In this document: piece by piece, positions 22,001 to 26,828 of the stretch
Position numbering within the stretch: position 1 is the first letter of the stretch
Layout: the number at the start of each line of letters is the position of its first letter
Assembly (NCBI GenBank): GCA_019649035.1
Contig: BMAT01007176.1
Coordinates: 49,678-76,505 of the forward strand
DNA: 26,828 nucleotides
Direction of reading: 5' to 3'
DNA from: Elysia marginata
Taxonomy: Eukaryota; Mollusca; Gastropoda; Plakobranchidae
Notes under the pieces: model-generated
Database searches by the model: none
What the model was told of the DNA's origin: nothing
What the model saw: only the letters and a program-made list of their open reading frames with translations
Position numbers and translations under genes: made by a program

Positions 22001-23422
22001 TACACCCATTGTGGTGTGCGTGGCGGAATCTGGGGGGGCTTCACTGGACATCATTGCTGAGGATGGCAAGCAAGGTAAAAACAGTTCAATAATCTCAGTG
22101 CTTGCCAAAGACTCGTGACATACGTCTTTTTCTTCATTCACATCTGGTCTAAGCTCGGTGCAGGCAAAGTTCTCGTCATTAGGCGCAACGGTGTTGTGAG
22201 CCGCTAATGAATCTGACGAAGACACAATAATGTTCGTAACATTGGCTGGATTAGATGATTCTGAATGACTGAACGTTGACACCAAAACAGTGGAAATATG
22301 CTGCTTCGTTTCCTCTTGAGGAAGCTCCTTCTGGGCAGTTTGTGAGCTAATCAAATTTATACTACTTGAATCCGATAAGGTTGTTTTCAATTCATCTGCA
22401 GCAACTAAAACACTATCGTTTTGCTCGTTTTCAGAGGACAAATCACCCTCGCTGGTTGTATAGTTCTCTATATTATTGAAACACTGCTCAGCAAATTCTT
22501 CTACTGTACTTCCAGTAAAATCATCTGAAAGCAAAGTTTGCTGCTCTCTACCATTATGTTCTTGGGACAGCCAATTATTGAAGCTGTTATTGTCACTCTC
22601 GCAGCTTTCTTTTACATCAAACAAAATATCATCGATGTTCGTGACGCATTCCTCAAACCCCTCGTAATACGAATGTGCCGACTCTGTACCTTTGGAGCCA
22701 TCAGAAAATTCCAGAGGAGGTGGAATGACAGAAGAACCTTCTAGGGTTGGGTTTGCATTCGTCCCTCTCTCCAAATCTTCTGAATCGGAATCTACAGTCT
22801 CTTCTACTTCTTCTGTATCTTTCGCAAAATCAATAATGGCGTTAATCAAGGTATCAGGCTTGTTTTCCTCACGTGGTGACTCATTTAAAAAATGAACATT
22901 ACGGTAATCGTATTCCCCTTGATTTGAACCTTCGTTTTCTTCATAAATAGGCTTTTCCTTTTCCGACACCAAAGCCGATGCGATGTTCTTATACTGCTCG
23001 TTTTGTTCGTGAGGCAAAGATGAAGCAGCGGAGATACCACCTGTTACTTGAGCAGATAAAAATGTAGAAACAAAGTTGCTCGACTCTATATTAGCCTCTA
23101 AAGGCGAATGATCTGTGTTGTTCACTTCTTCATGAAGTGCTGCTTCAACAGCAAATCCTGTATTGGAGACAGGCAGCGACGTGGAATCATCTAGTGAGTC
23201 AGTAACAGCGACGTCTGTGGTACTACTTGCATTCTGTCCAGGGTTATCGTCTATCTGCCTTAGGACAGTGAGCTCCACGAAGTGACCCGATGACTTGAGA
23301 ACCTGTAGACATTGCGCCTGGGTCAGACCTTTCAGACTGAGACCATTGCAGTATAGAAGTCGGTCGTGCACCTCCAGGCACCCGGACTCGAAGCATGCAC
23401 CACCAGGGAGGAGACGTTTTAC
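6660..23422 (-). CDS. Giant multi-PDZ scaffold protein, pro-IL-16/PDZD2-like (5'-partial, seven exons)
   Basis: Join, minus strand: 23422-20265, 19601-19453, 15119-10741, 9831-9624, 8751-8686, 7868-7464, 6814-6660. All junction phases agree and the total is 8520 nt (2839 residues plus TAA). Numbering starts at the first visible codon. Domains: C-terminal half of a PDZ (1-56); acidic, Ser-rich region; a 144-residue-period duplicated module (about 462-735); PDZ (1012-1092) with a GLGL carboxylate loop; Ser/Pro-rich region with an SPR cluster, a five-copy repeat (1843-2034) and a PPPLPGAPPPPL stretch; PDZ (about 2533-2617); PDZ (about 2752-2838) ending at the C-terminus. PDZ domains bind C-terminal peptides, so a cytoplasmic or junctional scaffold is expected. 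The last PDZ (GVGF loop, then LEGGKGS and IIIKRIFKGG) resembles the terminal PDZ of pro-IL-16 and PDZD2; insect Big bang-type scaffolds are another possible relative. Orthology is inferred. Upstream exons lie right of the window. Confidence 0.85.
6815..7463 (-). other. GC-AG intron splitting the last PDZ domain
   Basis: The coding frame on both sides gives a continuous PDZ sequence (…KRIFK-G-GPAEK…) only if the upstream exon ends at 7464 and the intron starts with GC: aaag|gcaagg. No GT dinucleotide lies near the junction that would keep the frame and the domain. The acceptor is a normal pyrimidine-rich tag. GC-AG introns are a known minor class of U2 introns, and this donor matches U1 well apart from the C. 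Confidence 0.75.
7464..7868 (-). CDS. PDZ gene exon: linker and first half of the C-terminal PDZ
   Basis: The acceptor is ttttag|aattac and the exon has 134 full codons. The first ~95 residues form a Pro/Ser/Gln/Ala-rich linker (PVTPSPLDIILDSTPP, QQSVQSQRQEEASS). The PDZ then begins with GIFKVVMMKGATGVGFCLEG. GVGF is the carboxylate-binding loop, and GGKGSPKGDVPIIIKRIFK follows as strand B to C. The long glycine-lysine insertion between strands B and C is the feature that most links this PDZ to pro-IL-16 and PDZD2. The exon ends at the unusual gc donor. Confidence 0.9.
7869..8685 (-). other. Intron; no embedded feature recognised
   Basis: A donor gtggtaagt (intron begins at 8685) pairs with the acceptor ttttag before 7868, phase 1. 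The intron is AT-rich and I see no repeat, transposon or RNA gene in it. Confidence 0.8.
8686..8751 (-). CDS. PDZ gene small exon: 22-residue Pro/Arg linker
   Basis: This is a 66-bp exon with acceptor ttgacag and donor ggtaagt; both phases match its neighbours (two bases in, one base out). It encodes QVPHRPTPAPRPR and then SAVQPVSG. The PTPAPRPR stretch is a plausible SH3-ligand type sequence joining PDZ 3 and PDZ 4. Because its length is a multiple of three and both ends share phase 1, it could be skipped without changing the frame. Confidence 0.85.
8752..9623 (-). other. Intron; no embedded feature recognised
   Basis: A strong donor cag|gtaagg and an acceptor tttgacag bound this phase-1 intron. 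The sequence is AT-rich with no recognisable repeat family or RNA gene. Confidence 0.8.
9624..9831 (-). CDS. PDZ gene exon: second half of PDZ 3
   Basis: The acceptor is ttatttag and the exon starts in phase 0. The 69 codons read ISRLIEGSPAKLEGGIEVGD (strands C-D and the classic GD turn), then LLALDSLW and VTVMRLLARLTKP (alpha-B helix), then DSLLVVARGERS (last strand), then a short hydrophilic tail. Together with the end of the preceding exon this makes a complete PDZ. The intron falls after the strand-B arginine. Confidence 0.9.
9832..10740 (-). other. Intron; no gene seen
   Basis: The donor agg|gtaagt and acceptor ttatttag bound this phase-0 intron. Near 10375-10450 the plus strand has a loose ACA/ACC/ATA triplet-rich patch, a possible decayed microsatellite. 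Nothing else is recognised. Confidence 0.75.
10741..15119 (-). CDS. PDZ gene giant exon: Ser/Pro-rich region with five-copy repeat and start of PDZ 3
   Basis: One uninterrupted exon of 4379 bp (1459 codons after two phase bases), acceptor cctttccag and donor agg|gtaagt. In order it holds Ser/Thr-rich sequence; PTPTPRP and PPPVAPKPR, which look like SH3 ligands; FE/FD short motifs (RDMFEQ, KAKMFDAK); a cluster of SPR/SPxR sites; SHHQQTSSHSS low complexity; a five-copy 38-39-residue repeat; an acidic EEEEEPPPLPG stretch running into PPPPL; and further acidic Ser-rich sequence with DLPPPLPTTSLPPL. At the end, LELRVVHLCRQAESRDLGVD starts PDZ 3, whose carboxylate loop reads DLGV rather than GLGF. 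No transmembrane segment or catalytic motif is visible. The long region is expected to be intrinsically disordered. Several long plus-strand frames across this exon are shadows of it. Confidence 0.92.
12064..12123 (-). other. Acidic-to-polyproline stretch in the PDZ protein
   Basis: An EEEEE run passes straight into PPPLPGAPPPPL and then LILRNPV. Polyproline stretches of this kind bind SH3, WW or EVH1 domains or profilin, and here could link the scaffold to the actin cytoskeleton. The Ena/VASP consensus Phe is absent, so an SH3 or profilin type ligand is more likely. Partner is inferred only. Confidence 0.6.
12325..12900 (-). repeat. Five tandem copies of a 38-39-residue protein repeat
   Basis: Copies are 12900-12787, 12786-12670, 12669-12553, 12552-12439 and 12438-12325 (38, 39, 39, 38 and 38 residues). 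The shared core near the middle of each copy is K-DNLVAAQVSEAM (copy 2), E-NNIVASDIYNSI (3), GDNIIAMQISEYL (4) and GDNIVADNLSKEI (5), with copy 1 more degenerate (SSVSTQISES). Each starts with Q or K, has a Leu-Leu-like pair around residue 8-9, and most end in a K/N-rich stretch. I do not recognise it as a named domain. The predicted character is an amphipathic helix in a hydrophilic linker. Confidence 0.75.
13470..13710 (-). other. Cluster of SPR / S-P phosphosite-type motifs
   Basis: Within about 80 residues the protein has TSPRD, ISPDS, MSPTR, LSPRR, SPLSPA, FSPRQ, TSPRE and TSPRT. Such dense S/T-P with nearby basic residues is typical of proline-directed kinase targets and of microtubule- or cortex-associated scaffolds. 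Function is inferred from composition only. Confidence 0.6.
15120..19452 (-). other. 4.3-kb intron
   Basis: The donor aca|g gtaggg and acceptor tttcctttccag bound it in phase 1. It contains a (GA)n microsatellite (19005-19088), a short (TG)n run near 18450 and a CpG-richer patch near 17755-17840. Frames inside it are short and unlike known proteins. No transposon coding remnant was recognised. Confidence 0.8.
19005..19088. repeat. (GA)n microsatellite with GCGC interruption
   Basis: GA repeat runs are interrupted at about 19033-19045 by gcgcgcgagcga and then followed by roughly 45 pure GA bases. It lies in the large intron of the PDZ gene; the surrounding 18880-19020 is also GA-rich and looks like decayed repeat. 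Confidence 0.95.
19453..19601 (-). CDS. PDZ gene exon: second half of PDZ 2
   Basis: The 149-bp exon has acceptor ttcactag and donor acag|gtaggg. It begins with one base completing the Arg of GHIR and encodes VGDFVTSINSTEVTG (the GD turn and strand D), RVQQIIRLLPRG (alpha-B helix) and LVKLVVHS (last strand), then DTGGSST. With the preceding exon it forms a complete PDZ. The splice point just before the V-G-D turn is a common intron site in PDZ domains. Confidence 0.92.
19602..20264 (-). other. Intron splitting PDZ 2; no embedded feature recognised
   Basis: The donor atcag|gtaaat and acceptor ttcactag bound this phase-2 intron. A 70-codon plus-strand frame at 19820-20032 has no recognisable features and is probably chance. 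Confidence 0.8.
20265..23422 (-). CDS. PDZ gene giant exon: end of PDZ 1, acidic region with duplicated module, start of PDZ 2
   Basis: The acceptor is ttatcctcag followed by gtaaaacg, giving phase 0 at 23422; the exon is 3158 bp (1052 codons plus two bases). It opens with VKRLLPGGACFESG, then LEVHDRLLYCNG, then LTQAQCLQVLKSSG and VELTVLRQ: the second half of a PDZ whose first half must be in an exon right of the window. A ~950-residue acidic Ser/Thr/Asn/Glu-rich region follows, with the duplicated module at 21218-22039. Four short V/I-x-x-F-type motifs follow (AVRTFEN, VVSKFEK, AKIESFQ, EIRKSFS), then Ser/Arg-rich sequence, then FQVDVLKGILGLGLKVKV and IDIQKGGPIEKDGHI, which start PDZ 2 (loop GLGL). 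There is no initiator in this exon; the first ATG-like codon in the frame is a GTG valine inside the PDZ. Confidence 0.92.
20570..20935 (-). other. Four spaced F-E/F-x short motifs in the PDZ protein
   Basis: In about 115 residues the protein shows LSAVRTFENTG, QSVVSKFEKPE, FRAKIESFQAQ and IDEIRKSFSTE: a hydrophobic residue, basic residues and then Phe followed by an acidic or polar residue, each likely at the end of a short helix. Similar RDMFEQ and KAKMFDAK motifs occur in the next giant exon. They look like repeated short linear motifs; the partner is unknown. Confidence 0.5.
21218..22039 (-). repeat. Two-copy 144-residue-period module in the PDZ protein
   Basis: Copy A starts at 22039 (residue 462) and copy B at 21607 (residue 606), so the period is 144 residues. 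Both begin APP(D/E)xA, followed by an H-T-x-G stretch, then acidic residues, (F/M)IQPM and a conserved QGKxxxV: A has FIQPMTALKNAQGKVFVV, B has MIQPMCVTRDHQGKAYCV. Further along, A has KDEEIAKKLAGVLETV and EEEIVPTKLDRAQK, aligned to KDREELVSITAAMAK and EEEHVIPATRKINQ in B. The order is collinear, implying an old internal duplication. I do not recognise the module as a named domain. Confidence 0.75.
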
Positions 23423-23540
23423 CTGAGGATAACCAAGATAACAAGTCAGGTTTATAATTTAGAGAAAAGTAAATTTTGATAACTTAAACACATCTGGAAC
23501 AATAAGAACACTGATATCAGCTCTAAGATCAGATTAGTTC
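23423..23540 (-). other. Start of the intron upstream of the first visible PDZ exon
   Basis: The acceptor tatcctcag precedes 23422. Everything to the right edge is intron or upstream sequence of this gene, as the missing first half of PDZ 1 is not found in any minus-strand frame up to 26828. Confidence 0.7.
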
Positions 23541-23982
23541 CCTGGTCATGTCAATTTTTCTCTATGCCTGTGAGTCGTGGACAATGAGCGCTGGTACTGA
23601 AAGAGGAATCAGAGTCATGGAAATGAGGTGATACAGAAAACTAATAGGTATCTCATATAAAGAGCATATCTTAAATGAGGAAGTGAGACGAATAATTGAA
23701 AATGCCATTGGACTACATGTTGATCTTCTGACCATCGTGCGGCAACGGAAACTGAAATGGTATGGTCACACTTCTCGCTCATCTGGCCTTGCCAAGACCA
23801 TCAGGCAGGGTACCGTAAATGGAGGCAGAAGGAGAGGGAGGCAGAAGACACGAAGACAACATCAGAGAATGGACAGGACTTGAGCTGAGAAAAACCTTAC
23901 GGATAGCTGAAGATAGAGAGGAATGGAAAGCTGTGGTTAGGAGATCCTCTATGCGCCCAGACGGATTCCAAATCTAAGGGAT
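23541..23982 (+). mobile_element. 5'-truncated, decayed LINE (non-LTR retrotransposon) 3' end
   Basis: A plus-strand frame from about 23542 reads MSIFLYACESWTMSAGTERG, then YRKLIGISYKEHILNEEVRR, NAIGLHVDLLTIVRQRKLKW, YGHTSRSSGLAKTIRQGTV and GGRRRGRQK. It continues in another frame from 23852 as EDNIREWTGLEL to AEDREEWKAVVRRSS and a stop at 23975-23977. This is the region after the reverse transcriptase core in endonuclease/reverse-transcriptase LINEs that are widespread in molluscs and other marine invertebrates. The copy has a premature TGA at 23629, where a Cys codon would be expected, and a frameshift near 23850, so it is dead. It lacks its 5' portion and lies antisense to the PDZ gene in an intron or flank. 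Confidence 0.8.
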
Positions 23983-24000
23983 AGGTACAGGTACAGGTAC
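23983..24000 (+). repeat. (AGGTAC)3 3' tail of the LINE fragment
   Basis: Three exact AGGTAC units directly follow the LINE stop codon and a few bases. Short microsatellite 3' ends of this kind, rather than poly(A), are typical of several non-LTR clades such as RTE and CR1/L2 types, and mark the 3' end of the insertion. Confidence 0.75.
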
Positions 24001-24644
24001 AAATTTTCATGGATGGTATTTACAAGACGTTCGATGAAATAAAACATAACTATATAAATTTCGTTTTCGACTCACACTACATGACTAAATGACCACGCTA
24101 GAAGCCGAAAAAATTCAAAGAGAAAATAAGGAATGAAAGAGACAGACCAAGAGCACAACGGCAGAGAAAGCTAAGATCGAGCGAAAGAGAAAAAAAGAGA
24201 AATAAAACAAAATACAGAGCGTATTAAAAAAATAAATACCCCTAGAACAAGAAGAAGTAGCGAGCTTGAATAGAAATAGTATATTTGACCGCCCATTCAG
24301 GTATTTTTTTTAAAAATAAAATCAATAAATATCAGATAAAGGCATGTGATACACTTATATCGTTGAGCAGTTGTCTATTTCATCCAAAAAAGACACATTA
24401 TTCAAATCAAAAACTTTTCCCGCATACAAAGCGAAGCATTGTTGTGAAAAACATGACTTACATAATAATGCGCTCAACTTATCTACCAATTAATCGTTGC
24501 CGAATTGCGGTATAAATTTTTTGTAGAATTCACCAAAGTGTGTTCAGACGTAACATCATTGCCAATAGAGAAGCCTGACTAGATTCACGTACGAACGTTG
24601 TAGAAATTTTTATAAAAAGTCGAGGAACTAAATAAAAAAAGATG
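24001..24644. other. AT/purine-rich sequence; no gene seen
   Basis: From about 24105 to 24240 the plus strand is strongly purine-rich (AAAGAGA, GAAAGAG units), suggesting decayed GA microsatellite. The remainder is AT-rich with no recognisable frame or repeat family. Confidence 0.5.
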
Positions 24645-24721
24645 TCTTTATTTATTTATTTTTATTTGTTTTTATACACTATATTAATTCCTTTCGGGAA
24701 ATTTGTCTTCGTTACTCAGCG

Positions 24722-24733
24722 TAACTGTGTCGC
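24722..24733. repeat. Target-site duplication of the inner SINE, left copy
   Basis: taactgtgtcgc, identical to 24985-24996. The sequence belongs to the body of the outer SINE. Confidence 0.85.
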
Positions 24734-24984
24734 TTTGATTGAAGGGTATTTTTACAAGCCCAATTCCACTTCAAAGGTGCTCTCAGGGCTTGGGTCCCAA
24801 TGACAATTTACGGGCTGCCACCTAGAGACTAGCGGGGATACCATGACTTGGCCCCAGCCGGTCACATTATACTGACACCAACCCAACCAGTAGGGGCCCG
24901 GACTGTGCTCGGCTGTGTTTCGAACCCGCGACCTCTTGGCCACGGAGCGAGACCACTACCAACCGAGCTATCTAGGCCCCCTAA
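24734..24984 (-). mobile_element. Inner tRNA-derived SINE inserted into the outer SINE
   Basis: On the minus strand the 251-bp element begins at 24984 with gggggcctagatagctcggt and tggtagtggtctcg (box A), then ggtcgcgggttcgaaac (box B) about 35 bases on. A body follows with cactactggttggg-like sequence and cgggcccc, and it ends at ggcttgtaaaaataccctt plus a short tail. Perfect 12-bp direct repeats taactgtgtcgc flank it (24722-24733 and 24985-24996), so its boundaries are defined and it clearly jumped into the pre-existing outer SINE. The head differs from that of the outer SINE, so it is a different family. Confidence 0.85.
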
Positions 24985-24996
24985 TAACTGTGTCGC
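24985..24996. repeat. Target-site duplication of the inner SINE, right copy
   Basis: taactgtgtcgc, identical to 24722-24733. Removing 24734-24996 restores a continuous outer SINE body. Confidence 0.85.
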
Positions 24997-25197
24997 CACA
25001 GAGCAGCGCCACTAATGCGACAGCAGACCAGTACATTTGAAGCCTGTAGCTGGGTACCCATTTTACAGGTGGGTGGACTGGGGAAAGTTAGAGTAAATTG
25101 CTTTCCCATGGCAATTGCAATATGGCATGGACGGGAATCGAACCCGCGACCTCCAGATCTCGAGTTCAACGCGCTAACCACTCCGCCGCGCTGCCCC

Positions 25198-26828
25198 TTT
25201 CAAACAATTTTTGTCTACAGAAATAATCATCAGGGTTTTTAAACTCTTCCTCTTCTATCATAAACTTCCCACTCCTCCATTCCCCCATGCGTCTCTTTCC
25301 TCTGTATTTTGCCTTTGTATGCTATGTTTTTCACAAACTTTTACATGGATGAACTTGATGTCTTATTGTCTCTCAATCTTTTTTCTCCTTCTATCCCTGT
25401 TTTTTGTCTTTGAGCCTCAGTACCCATAGCTCGCATGGCCGGCAGCTGTTATCGTTCATTGAACTAAGGGCCACCTCCTGTGCGGCTCAACAAACTAAAT
25501 CATGCATAAATCTAAAACCTTGACATTACCATACAAAAACACATGTGGGACTTTACCCTTACACTAATTGCCGGAAGGTTAGGCAGTCCTAAACCTCACC
25601 AGACGGAAAGACCTTTATTATATTAGGAGCTAAGTGGCTACCGACAAAGGCTAGCACAAATTTCTATATTATAAAAACAGGCATGAAGACCAAGAGCTTT
25701 AGCTAACGAGTTTTACGATTTTTCTGACATTGCGTATGACCAGTTTTCAATACCAACCTATGGGGGAATGATTATGTCTACGGCCACGAAGTGCAGTTTG
25801 ATTCCCCGTTATTATTATTGCTATGTCGTAGGTCGTGAAACTGTCGATTGGAACTGGGGAAAATCTACTTGTGCAAGTTGTGATCTGCACACTAGGCCCT
25901 AAGTCGGAGTGTCAACTGTCAACCAGCAGTGGAAAGAGGTGTTCAGCATTGAAATGGCGAAAACCGCGAAGGGAAGGAAATTAGAGGAAGGGGGGAGTTA
26001 ATAGAAGCAAACAATACAAACTGTTTTGTTTCATTACAATGTATTTTTTGTTCTGTTGAGGTTTCGTTTGTTAATACGGGTCCACTCGTGATAGCCAACT
26101 TCCTGTGCTTATGAATTTTAAACATAATGAGATTGCAGAATGGGAAAACAAATAAAAACAAAGAGCAAAGTAAAGTTAAGAACGATTTCAAATAATGCCT
26201 AATCTGCTAGCGGTCAATTTCCAAACAAATTACCTTTTGAACTCAAAGAGGAGCAGCATCACTCAAGCAACTGATACGATCTTTTAATGCCCAAAGCCGG
26301 TTACTCATTCAACTCCTTAATAAGGCGAGTAAATTTGTGAGAAGAGCATTTAGAACCAAACGCCGACCTGTCAAGTTAGTGAACGAAGGTTGGACCGTTG
26401 GCCACGACGCCACTCAACAAGATAGATCATAATTACAAACTTGAAAAACCATTTATTACAAAATTGAATGATGTAAGTAGAACTGTAAGAAAAAAACAGG
26501 CGAGGATACATCGGTAAAGTCATACGTAAAAAAATACTTAGGTTAAAGGGGGAGGAAATGAGGAGTTGCTTTTTTTGCAATGTAAAACAAACCAAAGTAA
26601 GCAGCAGCGGCGACACAGTAGCTTGGATAGGTCAGTAACAGAGATTTGAAAAAAAAAATATGTTCATCTCGTTTAAACAACTTAAGTGCGAGAGCAAATC
26701 ATCACGCCTGGTATCGTTAAAGCCAAAAAAATCGGGGCCATTTTTATGCCGTTGTCTTTAAACTTGCTTTTGTTAACAGAGATTCTAGTCCCACAATTTT
26801 TAGGATATACTTTTTACACACCTATTAA
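25198..26828. other. Right edge: intron or upstream sequence, no gene seen
   Basis: Frames are short and lack recognisable domains; no minus-strand exon encoding the missing first half of PDZ 1 was found. The stretch at about 25770-25930 (with tgcagtttgattccccgt and later cactaggccctaagtcg) has a weak resemblance to a box B and SINE body and could be a decayed SINE, but this is not strong enough to call. Confidence 0.45.

Larger units (their letters stand above)
24645..25197 (-). mobile_element. Outer tRNA-derived SINE (interrupted by a second SINE)
   Basis: Read on the minus strand, the element starts at about 25197 with a tRNA-like head: gcgcggcggagtggttagcg (box A type, Leu/Ser-tRNA-like) and ggtcgcgggttcgattccc (box B). 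A central domain with ccagtccacccacctgtaaa and atgggtaccc follows, then, after the inner SINE, cgctgagtaacgaagac and an A-rich tail (aataaaaataaataaataaa) ending near 24645. No 3' acceptor-stem partner exists, so it is not a tRNA gene. The central motif resembles the conserved cores of broadly distributed animal SINEs; family assignment is from memory and tentative. No clear target-site duplication was found for this outer copy. Confidence 0.8.

Noticed and set aside
24914-24984. tRNA gene on the minus strand
   Set aside because: Box A and box B are present but there is no matching 3' acceptor stem and it sits within a SINE bounded by a target-site duplication.
25130-25197. Second tRNA gene on the minus strand
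   Set aside because: Same reasoning: the tRNA-like head runs on into a SINE body with no acceptor-stem pairing.
1-26828. Bacterial-type features: CRISPR arrays, operons, integrons
   Set aside because: The window is a spliced eukaryotic locus; the repeats present are microsatellites and SINEs without spacer structure.

Overview
This is a eukaryotic genomic window, AT-rich and intron-rich. It most likely comes from a lophotrochozoan animal, probably a gastropod or other mollusc. Support for this is the long GT-AG introns with very large coding exons, abundant (GA)n/(GACA)n microsatellites, tRNA-derived SINEs, a decayed LINE 3' end of a type common in marine invertebrates, and an animal multi-PDZ scaffold gene. 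The taxon is inferred; no species can be named from the sequence.

The dominant content is one minus-strand gene whose 3' part fills positions 23422 down to 6660. I reconstruct seven coding exons with mutually consistent reading phases: 23422-20265, 19601-19453, 15119-10741, 9831-9624, 8751-8686, 7868-7464 and 6814-6660. Together they give 8520 nt, or 2839 codons plus a TAA stop. The 5' part of the gene lies beyond the right edge, because the first exon seen opens in the middle of a PDZ domain. The encoded protein is a giant scaffold: the second half of one PDZ domain, a ~950-residue low-complexity acidic region, a second PDZ, a ~1430-residue Ser/Pro-rich region, a third PDZ, a short linker, and a fourth PDZ at the extreme C-terminus. 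That last PDZ resembles the terminal PDZ of pro-interleukin-16 and PDZD2. The unstructured regions are not featureless. One carries a two-copy module with a 144-residue period, the other a five-copy tandem repeat of 38-39 residues. I recognise neither as a named domain.

At the left edge (962 to 700, minus strand) is the first coding exon of a second gene: a signal peptide, a short Cys-rich segment and the start of a chitin/polysaccharide deacetylase (NodB) domain. Its intron begins directly beside a long trinucleotide (TAG)n microsatellite. The rest of that gene is outside the window.

Between the two genes (about 1000-6660) there is no convincing coding sequence, only microsatellites and the likely long 3' UTR of the PDZ gene. 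To the right of 23422 there is intronic or upstream sequence with a 5'-truncated, frameshifted LINE remnant (about 23541-24000) and a nested pair of tRNA-derived SINEs (24645-25197). The inner SINE is bounded by a perfect 12-bp target-site duplication.

I found no clearly new multi-gene system. The most unusual signals are the two uncharacterised internal protein repeats of the PDZ scaffold, a GC-AG intron that splits its last PDZ domain, and the dated SINE-in-SINE insertion.
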